Of a stretch of 64,000 nucleotides of DNA, positions 23,803 through 33,265 are shown piece by piece. The translations under genes were made by a program, and so were the position numbers. How positions within the stretch are numbered: position 1 is the stretch's first letter; each line of letters begins with the position of its first letter. Location of the stretch: positions 9,231,001 to 9,295,000 of the forward strand of contig NC_062983.1 of the NCBI RefSeq assembly GCF_023078275.1. Reading direction: 5' to 3'. The stretch comes from Leguminivora glycinivorella. Its lineage: Eukaryota; Arthropoda; Insecta; Lepidoptera; Tortricidae. The notes under the pieces are model-generated. The model made no database searches, was not told the origin of the DNA, and saw nothing but the letters and a program-made list of their open reading frames with translations.

Positions 23803-24655
23803 GGTGCTCCAAGCAAACCTCCAGCACAGCGTGGCCGCTACGGCCCAACTGAGACGCTGTCTGGAAGGTTTGCCAACAGCCGTTGCCCTCCTGCAAGAAC
23901 CTTGGACGGGCAGCGGACACATACGAGGGCTCTCCAACACCAAAGGTAAGCTCTATTACTCCACGATGCATGCCATCCCTAGGGCATGCATTCTAACTAC
24001 AAACAATATATGTGCACAACAGCTCACTGAATTTTGTTCCAGAGATCTGTGCGCGATTAAACTACAAGTTCCAATGCCAACAGGCTGTCGCGACCTAGTC
24101 CTCGTCTCGGCTTACATGCCCGGGGAGGACGAGCCACCGCCACTCGAACTACAACGACTGGTCAGCCACTGCGAGAAAACAGGCCTCGCAATCATCATCG
24201 GGGCCGACTCTAACGCGCATCACCCTTTGTGGGGTATGGAGACCAGTAACAACAGAGGTAAGACACTTGTGGAATATCTCGTGACTACCAATCTAAACAT
24301 TCAAAATATAGGTGCTGAACCAACATTTGTAAACAGACGATGCAGGACAATCATTGACTTGACTCTCGCCTCAGAGGAGGTGGGCGAACTCATCACGGAA
24401 TGGCATGTCTCTCCGGAGGCCTCTTGCTCAGACCACAGATGGATTCGTTTCAACCTACAAGTATCAGATGACATTCCAGCAACTCGCAGAAACCCCAAAA
24501 AGACGGACAGGTTAGCATTTAGGACAACCCTGAGTGAAAACCTGGACAAGTCCCGTCTATCGGCCGAACCTCGGGAACCGGCCCAAATAGAACACCAGGT
24601 AAACGTCTTGACTGACGCCCTTATAGACAGCTACCAAAAAAAGCATGCCCATTAA
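23765..24655 (+). CDS. LINE copy A ORF2, endonuclease part
   Basis: This 296-codon frame starts inside ORF1 (ATGAAGCCCC, 38 nt overlap) in the +1 frame. It encodes an exonuclease-endonuclease-phosphatase domain that nicks the target DNA. Visible motifs in order are QANLQHSVAAT, LLQEPW (the catalytic Glu), SAYMPG, GADSNAHHPLWG (Asp and Asn), IDLTLAS and SDHRW (the final Asp-His). All expected catalytic residues are present. The frame stops at 24655, just after a CAAAAAAAG tract, and the rest of ORF2 continues in the -1 frame. See the separate entry at 24637. Confidence 0.88.
   Translation: MKPLPPSTWTPTKVLQANLQHSVAATAQLRRCLEGLPTAVALLQEPWTGSGHIRGLSNTKGKLYYSTMHAIPRACILTTNNICAQQLTEFCSRDLCAIKLQVPMPTGCRDLVLVSAYMPGEDEPPPLELQRLVSHCEKTGLAIIIGADSNAHHPLWGMETSNNRGKTLVEYLVTTNLNIQNIGAEPTFVNRRCRTIIDLTLASEEVGELITEWHVSPEASCSDHRWIRFNLQVSDDIPATRRNPKKTDRLAFRTTLSENLDKSRLSAEPREPAQIEHQVNVLTDALIDSYQKKHAH
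24637..24643 (+). promoter_or_regulatory. A_AAA_AAG heptamer at the ORF2 frame break
   Basis: The last sense codons before the break read CAA AAA AAG. The bases A AAA AAG are in the phase used by classic -1 slippery sites, and a -1 slip here enters exactly the frame that encodes the RT. The plain alternative is an A-run indel (mutation or sequencing error). Copy B has no frame break at this site, which favours the indel. Confidence 0.3.
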
Positions 24656-27408
24656 ACCCGCCAGCCAGAACTGCTATAGTCGGACACAACTGGTGGGGCC
24701 CCGAACTAGAGAGACTCCGTCGAAAGACCAGGAAGCTCTTCAACAGGGCTATGAACACGACGGCCGAGGTGGACTGGGACAACTACTACGAAACCAAGGC
24801 CAGGTACAAACAAAGACTGCGGTACTGGAGATCCCTGTCGTGGAGGAACTTCTGCAGCAGCATCGAAACACTAGACCACGCCAATCGGGTAAGGAAAACC
24901 TTAGCATGCAAATCCACGACTCAGCTAGGCTCACTGCGGAAACCCGACGGTACATATACATCCTCTCCTACGGAGACTAAACGCCTACTCCTGGAGACCC
25001 ATTTTCCGGGATGCGTAAGTCTACCGGACGAAGATCAGCAGGAGGAGGAAGAACATAACACATCAGAGAACAACTGGCAAATGGCTCATAGAATCGTCAC
25101 CGCTGAAAAACTAAGGTGGGCTATTGACAGCTTTCATCCCTTCAAAGCAGCCGGTCCGGATGGCATCTTCCCAGCCCTCCTACAGTGGGGTTTAGGAATC
25201 ATCCAGGACAAGCTGAAGAACATTATGGTGGCGTGCCTAGCCTGGGGTTACGTTCCCAAGAAATGGAGGGATGTTAAGGTAATATTCATACCCAAACCAG
25301 GTAAGAATGACTACACAGCTTCCAAATCCTTTAGACCCATCAGTCTCACATCATTCCTGTTAAAGGCCCTGGAGAAACTGTGTGACAGAGACCTAAGGGA
25401 CAGAGCGCTTAAAAACATACCGATGCACATCAATCAGCATGCATACAGCTCAGGTAAATCAACAGAATCGGCGTTACACATGGTAGTAAGCCGTATTGAA
25501 AGGGCGATCCATGACAAGGAAATGTGTCTCGGCACATTTATCGATATCGAGGGCGCCTTTGACAAGACCCACTTCAACAGTATAGGGAACGCCCTGGCAA
25601 GCCACGGCGTGGAACCTGGACTAATTCAGTGGATCATGAACATGCTAAACAAAAGGACTATAAGGTATGCTGGGGAGCCACAGGCAGTAAAGGCGGTCAG
25701 GGGATGCCCTCAAGGGGGAGTCCTGTCACCGCTGCTATGGAACCTAGTGGTCAACAACCTCATAACCAAACTGAACGAGGAACGCTTCTATACAATAGGT
25801 TACGCAGACGATCTGACGATCTTAATATCAGGTAAATTTGCCAGTACAGTCTGCGATCTCACTCAGTCAGCGCTTCGAATTGTGGAACGCTGGTGCCGAG
25901 AATTCGACCTATCAGTCAACCCCACTAAAACAGAAATGGTAATGTTTACTAACAAAAGGTCTCTTGGCAACTTTACCAAACCAAAACTTTTCCAAGCTGA
26001 GCTAAATCTAACAGAAGAGGTAAAGTACTTAGGTCTAACCCTCGACAGCAAACTCAGCTGGAACAACCACATCAACAAACGAATAGACAAGGCGGCAGTC
26101 GTCTTCTGGCAATGCAGAAGGATGATCGGTAAGAGATGGGGACTCAACCCGAAAATCACCCTCTGGCTCTACAAGACGATAGTCCGGCCAATGCTCTGCT
26201 ACGGTGCTCTGGTCTGGTGGCCAAGAACAAACCTAGGCAACGTGCGAGACAAACTACAAAGACTCCAAAGGCTCGCATGTGCGGCTACCACTGGCTGCAC
26301 GAAGTCTACTCCGACGGCAGCCATGGAGGTCATGTTGGGCCTTCCACCGCTATACCTGCACATACAGCAGGAAGCAAGCTTATCAGCGGTAAGGTTAAAT
26401 ACACTCAACATCTGGTCTAACACAGGAGTTCTTCACACAAAATGCCTGGAAAAAGTATACGACGAATTCCCAATCCTCAGGTCAGGTACGGATCGAATTC
26501 AAAAACATGTCATCTTCGATAAAAGGTACAAGATACAATTATACGAGGACGACAACTACGAGGGGCTCAATCCCATGGAGCTTAGAATCTTCACAGATGG
26601 GTCAAAAACGGACAATGGGTCGGGCTCTGGGACCTTCTCAGAAGACCTGAACATGTCGATTACCACTCCGCTAGGAGCTCACAACTCGGTCTTCCAAGCT
26701 GAGTGCATGGGCATCATTAACGCGGCAGCTGCTATAACTGCAAGGAAGGTAGTAGGATCCTCCATCCGCATACTCTCTGACAGTAGAGCAGTCCTTATGG
26801 CTTTAAGGAGCCATTTAATTACATCCAAACTCATACACGAATGCCATAAACGACTAATGGAGGTAAGTCATAAAAACGAGATCATCCTACAATGGATCAA
26901 GGGACACAGCGGATCCCGAGGTAATGATGCTGCAGACGAGCTAGCCAGACAGGGGTCGAGTGCGGGGGCCATTGGCCCAGAACCAATTCTCCCGATACCA
27001 TTCAGCAAGGTACGCTCAATGCTACTATCATATACAGGGAAACTACACACAGCACACTGGCTAAACCAGACTGGATGCAGGCAAGCGAAAATGGCCATGC
27101 CCAGCATCAGTGAAAAACTCACAAGAACGCTCCTTCAACTAGGGAAGGTCCGTCTGAGAATGGTAACCAGTGTCATAACAGGTCATGGACTATTTAACAA
27201 ACATCTTTTCATAACAGGTGCTACGGACAGTCCCCTGTGCCGAGGGTGCATGGAGACAGAGGAAACAGCTGCTCACGTGGTGCTGGAGTGCAGCGGGGTG
27301 GCTCCATACAGGGCAAAATATCTCGGATCTCCGAGAGACCTCCCCGAGGTCCTACTCAACATCAAGGGTCTGGTAGGATTTCTCGAGGAGTTGGGATGGC
27401 AGGACTAG
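24643..27408 (+). CDS. LINE copy A ORF2, reverse transcriptase and RNase H part
   Basis: About 921 codons in the -1 frame after the break. A linker with WWGPELERLRRKTRKLF precedes the RT. RT blocks in order: FRPISLTSFLLKALE, FIDIEGAFDKT (first catalytic Asp), GCPQGGVLSPLLWN, GYADDLTIL (YADD catalytic box) and KYLGLTLDSKLSW. The RNase H follows with FTDGSKT, QAECMGI, LSDSRAV and IKGHSGSRGNDAADELA, so the D-E-D-D/H residues are all present. A C-terminal CRGCMETEETAAHVVLEC forms a CX2CX7HX4C zinc-binding motif typical of this LINE group. The frame is otherwise open to its stop. Function is reverse transcription of the element RNA at the nicked target. Confidence 0.88.
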   Translation, partial: ACPLNPPARTAIVGHNWWGPELERLRRKTRKLFNRAMNTTAEVDWDNYYETKARYKQRLRYWRSLSWRNFCSSIETLDHANRVRKTLACKSTTQLGSLRKPDGTYTSSPTETKRLLLETHFPGCVSLPDEDQQEEEEHNTSENNWQMAHRIVTAEKLRWAIDSFHPFKAAGPDGIFPALLQWGLGIIQDKLKNIMVACLAWGYVPKKWRDVKVIFIPKPGKNDYTASKSFRPISLTSFLLKALEKLCDRDLRDRALKNIPMHINQHAYSSGKSTESALHMVVSRIERAIHDKEMCLGTFIDIEGAFDKTHFNSIGNALASHGVEPGLIQWIMNMLNKRTIRYAGEPQAVKAVRGCPQGGVLSPLLWNLVVNNLITKLNEERFYTIGYADDLTILISGKFASTVCDLTQSALRIVERWCREFDLSVNPTKTEMVMFTNKRSLGNFTKPKLFQAELNLTEEVKYLGLTLDSKLSWNNHINKRIDKAAVVFWQCRRMIGKRWGLNPKITLWLYKTIVRPMLCYGALVWWPRTNLGNVRDKLQRLQRLACAATTGCTKSTPTAAMEVMLGLPPLYLHIQQEASLSAVRLNTLNIWSNTGVLHTKCLEKVYDEFPILRSGTDRIQKHVIFDKRYKIQLYEDDNYEGLNPMELRIFTDGSKTDNGSGSGTFSEDLNMSITTPLGAHNSVFQAECMGIINAAAAITARKVVGSSIRILSDSRAVLMALRSHLITSKLIHECHKRLMEVSHKNEIILQWIKGHSGSRGNDAADELARQGSSAGAIGPEPILPIPFSKVRSMLLSYTGKLHTAHWLNQTGCRQAKMAMPSISEKLTRTLLQLGKVRLRMVTSVITGHGLFNKHLFITGATDSPLCRGCMETEETAAHVVLECSGVAPYRAKYLGSPRDLPEVLLNIKGLVGFLEELGWQD

Positions 27409-27486
27409 CCAACCCCTCCCTCTTATCACGCAAAATAGGCGCTAGACGTCGAGTTGCGGAAAATCGCCCGTTCTACAATACAATAC

Positions 27487-27498
27487 AAGCCCATTCAT
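27487..27498. repeat. 12 bp target duplication, right copy
   Basis: AAGCCCATTCAT, identical to 21550-21561. It is followed by AATAAATAAATAATTT, which is the displaced A-rich tail of the older LINE fragment. Confidence 0.9.
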
Positions 27499-27821
27499 AA
27501 TAAATAAATAATTTCTGCGTTAGCGTTTCGTGAGCATTTGTGCATCGATACGCACACAGTAGTGCATACAGATATTTATGGTCGCGTAACTATGTAGATG
27601 TAACTGAACGCGACTGTATAAAGAGGCTAATAGGCACAGTAACCTGGTCTTCGATGAATTGGCTTCTACTTTTTGCGCTGAGATTTATTCACAGCTTGCC
27701 GATCATGCAACGCTATACAGCTATACACGCTTTCCATGCACTTCTTACTTACCTTGTGGTTTCGTTTTTGATTATGAGGTCGTGCTCTTGTGTATATACT
27801 CGTAATATAGTTACATTAGAT
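27499..27821. other. Tail of interrupted LINE then non-coding
   Basis: About 17 bases of A-rich tail, then AT-rich sequence. ORF 27540-27890 runs into the hAT MITE and has no motif. Confidence 0.45.
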
Positions 27822-28129
27822 CAGCCATTCTCAAAGTGTGCTCCGCGGACCCCTAGGGCTCCGCAAAGCCTCTCTGGGGGCTCCGTGTGAATTTTGGGTA
27901 CCTGATATGCAACTTCAACTCTCTTCCATAAAACCAAATATTCACCAATTGTTAAAAAATAAAAAAAACTGCTTCATGTAATACCTCACATTAGAGAATC
28001 TAGTGATTAGATTTTACTATCATGATTGCTTATTAAAATAAAGATTGCAATAAAAAAAAAATTAAGGGTTCCGTCAGATGTTTTACTTTCTAAAAGGGTT
28101 CCATGGGAAAATAAGTTTGAGAACCGCTG
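27822..28129. mobile_element. hAT-type MITE with 8 bp target duplication
   Basis: The ends CAGCCATTCTCAAAGT and AGTTTGAGAACCGCTG are imperfect inverted repeats of the CAG...TTCTCAAACT hAT type. CATTAGAT flanks it exactly at 27814-27821 and 28130-28137, the 8 bp duplication expected of hAT. The 308 bp interior (TCCGCGGACCCC, AGGGTTCCGTCAG) codes for nothing. Confidence 0.9.
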
Positions 28130-28137
28130 CATTAGAT

Positions 28138-28488
28138 AGACAATACCGAGATTGTAGCGTAAGTATTGTATATTTTACTTCACAAATAGGCAGATAAACC
28201 ATAAAGTCCTTGCAACTATTTGGCATAAGAACTGTTGAAAACAATAAAATGAACCTATGCTTTAAACTAGCGTTAGCCGTCATTAGACAATGCCAGTTAA
28301 AAGGTTAACGGTAACTTCGAACGTTTCCTGCCATAATGTACTTTTTGTTGAAGCCAGTTTATGCGTTAGGAGCTTAATATAGACATACCTACGCATTACG
28401 CATTCGAACAATGCTCCGAAGAAGTGAGTAAGATGTCACTGCGAAATGATAACGGCATGTTAGCGTCAAAAGTTACGTTTCTTCAAAC
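28138..28488. other. Non-coding, nothing recognised
   Basis: AT-rich stretch between two MITEs, with no frame or repeat of note. Confidence 0.5.
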
Positions 28489-29008
28489 AAAAAACCGGTC
28501 AAGAGCGTGTCGGGCCACGCTCAGTGTAGGGTTCCGTAGTGTTCCGTATTTTTCTCAAAAACTACTGAACCTATCAAGTTCAAAATAATTTTCCTAGAAA
28601 TTCTTTATAAAGTTCTACTTTTGTGATTTTTTTCATATTTTTTAAACATATGGTTCAAAAGTTAGAGGGGGGGGGGCACTTTTTTTCCTTTGGGAGCGAT
28701 TATTTCCGAAAATATTAATATTATTAAAAAATTATCTTAGTAAACCCTTATTCATTTTTAAATACCTATCCAACAATGTATCACACGTTGGGATTGGAAT
28801 GAAAAAAAAAATACCATACCCTAATAAAACATTTTTTTCCATTTTTTATTTTTGCACTTTGTTGGCGTGATTGATATACATATTGGTACCAAATTTCAGC
28901 TTTCTAGTGCTTACGGTTACTGAGATTATCCGCGGACGGACGGACGGACGGACAGGCAGACATGTCGAAACTATAAGGGTTCCTAGTCGACTACGGAACC
29001 CTAAAAAC
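28489..29008. mobile_element. TTCCGTAG MITE, copy 2
   Basis: Same family as 18226-18739, with TIRs at 28527-28539 and 28991-29003. It is preceded by AAAACCGGTCAAGAGCGTG and GGCCACGCTCAGTG, a flank shared with the copies at 58589 and 62445. That flank therefore belongs to the element or to a longer version of it. The G-tract is missing here and the GGAC tract is short. Confidence 0.8.
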
Positions 29009-29083
29009 GCTATTTTGATACTGACACATCCGATCCCTATTGTAATACTGTAGCCAAAGAGTTTGTACGTGAAGAGAAGGGTC

Positions 29084-30065
29084 GCAGAAAGTATAGGACC
29101 CCGGACCCCTCACGAGTCTTCTCTTTCCGATTTTTTTTATACCACGTCGGTGGCAAACAGGTAGATAGATAGATAGATAGATAGATAAAAACTTTATTCA
29201 TTTCCACAACATACATGGTTTAAATTACAAAACAATTAAGTACATGCAACTTAAAATTAAGAAAAAACAATCTATTCTAAAAAATCTAAACTAATAATGA
29301 TACGACCATGTGTCGTGGCAGAGAATTGGCGCTGGCTCAGCATGATGATGCGGCAAGCCTATGGCAAGCCACATCGCTGATATTCTGCCAGAACCTTTTA
29401 TAAAAGTTTGTGCAACGCTTTATTATAAGTACGTTCATGTAAGTGTCTGTGTACATGTTGTGTTAGTGTGAGCAAGTCTCTATGTGTATGTATCTGTATG
29501 ACAGTCGCAGCAAATATATAAATTTTTCAATAGTGTTATTTGTATTTTAAAAACATAGTGGCAGAAGTACGCAATGCAACCAAAACGAAGAAATATATAT
29601 ATATATATATATATATACATTTAAAAAGAAAGAGGAGTTTCAGCCTTTTTCTTTTTGCTCCTTTAAAAGGTGTAATCGATACTTATGCTTGAAATTTAGT
29701 TTGGTTCTTAAACGACGAATGGGTGGAGGAATATTGTTCCAGCATTTACTTGCACGGTACCGAAAACTCCCCCTAAAAGCAGTAGAACTGTGTCTGGGTA
29801 CCCGTAGTACGGCCGCTCTTGACGATCGAGGTTGATGGTGGGTATTAGAGTGCCATACAAGTTTTTTAAAGAGATACGAGGGCTGTTTCGTTTGGACGGT
29901 ATCGAATAGCAAGCATGCAAACATAAGTTCTTGTCGAGCAGCCATTTTTAACATATCCGAGTTATTTCCGAGGTATACGGCTCGCCTGATGGAAAGCGGT
30001 CACCATAACCTATGGACGCCTGTAACTCAAGGGGTGTCACATGCGCGTTGCCGACTCATTAGAAA
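29084..30065. mobile_element. SINE-like repeat split by a LINE insertion
   Basis: The left part ends TACCACGTCGGTGGCAAACAG (about 29157) and the right part resumes TACGGCTCGCCTGATGGAAAG (29972) to CACATGCGCGTTGCCGAC. In lepidopteran genomes these two blocks are normally adjacent, as far as I recall. The LINE fragment 29158-29953 separates them, so it inserted into this older repeat. Confidence 0.5.
29158..29953 (-). pseudogene. 5'-truncated LINE, CR1/Jockey-like RT C-terminus
   Basis: The minus frame 29954-29640 reads LLFDTVQTKQPSYLFKKLVW, then RVPRHSSTAFRGSFRYRASK and CWNNIPPPIRRLRT. This is the characteristic final segment of CR1/Jockey-type LINE reverse transcriptases. It is followed by a non-coding 3' end of about 460 bp terminating in AATAAAGTTTTT plus a (ATCT)n tail (GATA repeats at 29161-29187 on the plus strand). 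The catalytic RT is absent, so it is a dead 5'-truncated copy. A short GGTA lies at both edges and may be part of a target duplication. An (AT)n run sits at about 29593-29619. Confidence 0.75.
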
Positions 30066-30623
30066 CTTGACTTGAAATGAGTCTATAACCACATGACGAA
30101 CAGTTCAGCGACTGTAGTGCTGACCATGTATTAGGTACTTTTGGTTGTGAGACTTGTGAGGTACCTACCTATGTGTAAGGTACAGCGGGTCAAATCTCGA
30201 CTGGGGGGCAATTGTAACTAATCCATTTGTTACCTTATAAAAGTTTGAAAATTGAAGATACACACGACGTTACTAAACTACTTAGACAATTCTGCTATCT
30301 ATTATTAGTGACAAACAAAGGTGTAATTCAGTTAAGTGACGCCAATTGGCATTGAACGAAAATACGGGCTAGTCAGTAACACCGGCACCGTGTCATTGCC
30401 GGTACCTCGGCAGTTGGATGATTGACAACTATTATAGAGGCGGGTTTGACTTATACGAGGATTTTGATTTTATATTCATCATTAAAAAAATATATGTCCG
30501 TCTCACAACAATTTGAAAATAGCGAATGAAATTCAAAGGTCCCCAATCCGCATTGGGCTAGCGTAGAGACTATAGCCCGAGGCCCCTTAAGCATGAGAGG
30601 AGGCCTAAAGCCAATTATTGTTT

Positions 30624-30804
30624 ACTAGCTTTTTCCCGCGGCTTCGCTCGCGTTAGAAAGAGACAAAAAGTAGCCTATGTCACTCTCCAAGCCTTCAATT
30701 ATCTCCACCTAAAAAATGACGTCAATTCGTCACTCCGTTTTGCCGTGAAAGACGGACAAACAAACAGACACACACACTTTCCCATTTATAATATTAGTAT
30801 GGAT
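30624..30804 (+). repeat. CTAGCTTTTGCCCGCGGC repeat, copy 3
   Basis: Same family as 11907-12086, well preserved, ending TTATAATATTAGTATGGAT. Just before it, 30537-30575 (GTCCCCAATCCGCATTGGGC) echoes the body of the SINE at 42614. Confidence 0.75.
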
Positions 30805-31589
30805 TTAAACCCACAACATATATGAGTGTGCACGGGAAAACGTCCCACTTTGTCGATTGCTATAAAGCCGCTTCGACAGTTTATTCATAGGTTCATAGCA
30901 TAAAGATGCAAGAAAATCTCGCCTTAATGGTAACCCACAAAGTGGGACGTTTTACTAAACACACTCTCATATGATGATGATCGATGATTCAATGAGTTAG
31001 CCACCGGTGGTTAAAAACTTTGTTAAACGTCGTAATGTCTAACAATAACTCCATTTCATCGTTCCTCATATTCGACAGACACGAACATGACAATTTGCGT
31101 GTCTAATCCCCATAAGAAGTTGATAACTTGACAATGTATCTAGACATTATATGTATTTTTCTACTCCAGCACTTAAATCTGTCAATTAGATTATTGTCAG
31201 CGGTATCCAAATTAAGTTCATTTGAGTAACGATAGAAAAGTCTATTTGTCTATAGGTTCATATGATAACTGCTAAGCAGTATTCATATGAATATAGGAGT
31301 TCTGTAAGTTTATTTTTAAAAGTACAACTTCCATTTATCAGGTATGTTTTCATTTGCAATAATAAATAACTCTTAATAAATAATATAATATTTAGGTTCA
31401 TAATTTAAATCAAGATGAAAAAATAAACTGAAATGCGTTTTACATATTAGATATTGCAAAACAAAGGTAAAAATCATAAGTTTATCAAATAATTTTACAT
31501 TTGACATTTAAATATTCTTGAACGCAACCACATTTTTCGTAATTGAAAACCGGCTTATTTTCTATTTCTCTTGTCTATGGCATGAAGAG
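30805..31589. other. Non-coding, short inverted phrase
   Basis: AAACGTCCCACTTTGT at about 30838 and ACAAAGTGGGACGTTTTA at about 30938 are inverted, so a small foldback of about 115 bp is likely. Otherwise AT-rich with nothing recognised. Confidence 0.45.
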
Positions 31590-31855
31590 TTCGGTTAATG
31601 TACGACCCAGAAATGTACAGACCAAAATCGGCGTCCACTTTTTTGGACGCGAATTACGGGGTCGTACAATACTGCCGCCCTGTAAAAAAAGTGGCTTCGA
31701 ATTATCGCCCGGACCAAACGTGTACAGCCCGAGAATGCCCAACCCATCAATTCACGGCCCAAGAACTCTCGTACATCATGGACGCCAATTCCTGGGTCGT
31801 AAATTTTTGGGTTGAGCATTCTCTGGCTGTGCATTATTGGTTCCCGCATTTGTAA
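31590..31855. repeat. Complex inverted-repeat block
   Basis: CAGCCCGAGAATGCCCAACC at about 31725 pairs with the stretch ending about 31830 (reverse complement CAGCCAGAGAATGCTCAACC). TTGGCGTCC/TACGACCC-type phrases recur near 31603, 31635, 31670 and 31795 in both orientations. Open frames exist on both strands, as expected for a palindromic repeat, and none has a domain. It may be the 5' flank of the recombinase-like remnant at 31936. Confidence 0.5.
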
Positions 31856-31935
31856 ACTTTTTAAAAAATTATTTGAACTATTTTAGTGTTTTATACTTTA
31901 TTTTAAGTCGACGTTGTGCAAAAACTTAAGTAATT

Positions 31936-32225
31936 ATGAGTGATTCTGGTGAACAATATACTCCCCAAGAAATCAAGGCTATGGCGCTCAAAGTGACTGA
32001 CAATTTGTTACCTGAAAAGTCGGATACAGCGTAGCAAAAATGTTATGATTGTTTTATGACATGGAAATTGCAAAAAAATGTTTCAACTTTCTCTGAAATC
32101 GCATTGTTGGCATATTTTGAAGAATTGTGCAACAATATCTCACCATCAACATTTTGTGGACAGAATACTCAATGCTACGACGATCCACACAAATATTCCC
32201 ATTCATTATATGAAGTAAGTAACTA
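31936..32225 (+). pseudogene. Decayed Crypton-type/tyrosine-recombinase N-terminal exon
   Basis: From the ATG at 31936 the frame reads MSDSGEQYTPQEIKAMALKV, then NLLPEKSDTA and an in-frame TAG at 32032-32034. It continues QKCYDCFMTWKLQKNVSTFS, EIALLAYFEELC and ISPST. A shift of one base then gives LWTEYSMLR. The pattern Y-x(2)-F-x(2)-W ... LLAYF-x-EL ... SPSTLW-x-YSML is the N-terminal core-binding (SAM-like) region I associate with Crypton/DIRS-like tyrosine recombinases and the KIAA1958/QRICH1-type proteins derived from them. One stop and one frameshift make it dead. A GTAAGT at about 32214 could be a relic 5' splice site. The catalytic domain was not found downstream. The family call is from memory of motif style. 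Confidence 0.5.
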
Positions 32226-32440
32226 ACCCATTTTATTATTCTTGAATAGGTATGTATGTGGCTGTCGTAGAAAAAGTATAGTATACAATCGTAACATTAT
32301 GAAGGCTATAAACGTTAATATGACAAGGTACAGAAATCATTACTTATTTATGCCGGTGACTGTACCACAACCACACCTCGGGACAATCGCGATCAAATAC
32401 ATTAAGTTCGTGTAAGCGAGAGCGTATACCATGCTTGTAT
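32226..32440. other. Non-coding
   Basis: Nothing recognised; it leads into the next repeat. Confidence 0.4.
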
Positions 32441-32530
32441 CAGGGGCGGCTCACTCTGCGATTCTATCGCCGCGCTACAAGTACATGCGGGCGGCCGCGA
32501 GTTCGCGGCCTAATCAGGGGTGGCTCGCAT
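32441..32530. repeat. MITE piece, inverted relative of window start
   Basis: CAGGGGCGGCTCACTCTGCG to CGCTACAAGTAC (32441-32484) is the reverse complement of bases 1-52 with a few changes. A second related CAGGGGTGGCTCGCATTC follows at about 32515. It appears to be inserted in or next to the repeat that resumes at 32925. Confidence 0.55.
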
Positions 32531-32924
32531 TCCCACGGAACGCACGTTCGCACTTTCTATTGTTACTATACGTCGCGAGTTTTTTTTAAAGGTTCATATG
32601 CGATATCCGCGGGTGGAATGTCTAATAATGCTTATTTAAATAAACATCATGAATAAAATAGGACAATCTTACACTTTCTACTATCGATTAAGTAATTTAT
32701 GTCCCACGGAAACGTTGAATAAGGCTTGTGACGTTGGGACTTAAACTACTGTATATATACCTAGAATTGAATAGGTATTAATTTTTTTTAATCCGTAGTC
32801 AACCCTATCGTCCGACGCTGCGCACGTGCGGCTCGTTTCTTTGTAATAATTTTTTAGGCATTTAAAAAGGCGGCATTTCGTGAACATCAAAGCAGTGGGC
32901 CTTCTGTACTTGTACTATTATGTA
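32531..32924. other. Non-coding, nothing firm
   Basis: No frame or repeat was identified with confidence. Confidence 0.4.
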
Positions 32925-33265
32925 TTCTGTGCTTGTATGTGAGATTTGGCAGCTCGACTGGTCGCGTTCTTGACAGGCGGTAACTGTGAGGTAACCGAGA
33001 ACGGGTGGGCGGCACTTTCAGCTGGAAGCAGGGAGTGGAGTGGCCATGATACTGTAGTACTCTTTATTATACTGTGTTAGCGCACTCGACGTTACTTGCG
33101 TAAGTAAATAATAGATCGCTACTCTGTGTACGTAACGCTTACGATAATAATTCTTTCATAGCTATCTATCTCTATCGCTCTTGTATTGGCGCGACAGACC
33201 CAGACTACCTTTCGCGGCGTTTCGTTTTCGTTTCGCGTCGTAGAAATGCCATTCGGCTACGGGGC
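32925..33265. repeat. Dispersed repeat shared with 12535-12850
   Basis: Same order of blocks as at 12.6-12.8 kb (CGGTAACTGTGAGGTAACCG, GGGTGGGCGGC, TACTCTTTATTATACTGTG). The copy then extends into CTATCTCTATCGCTCTTGTA and GGCGCGACAGA, which resembles 20037. Confidence 0.6.

Larger units (their letters stand above)
21562..27486 (+). mobile_element. Full-length non-LTR retrotransposon, LINE copy A
   Basis: The 5.9 kb element is bracketed by a perfect 12 bp duplication. In order it has a GC-rich 5' leader (21562-22245) starting GGGGTGGGGTAG, ORF1 (22246-23802), an overlapping ORF2 with apurinic-like endonuclease, reverse transcriptase and RNase H (23765-27408, one frameshift), and a 78 bp 3' end finishing ACAATACAATAC. 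An ORF2 with RNase H after the RT places it in the I/R1/LOA group of LINEs. ORF1 has no CCHC knuckles, unlike classic R1. The presence of a whole leader means it is not 5'-truncated. Confidence 0.9.
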
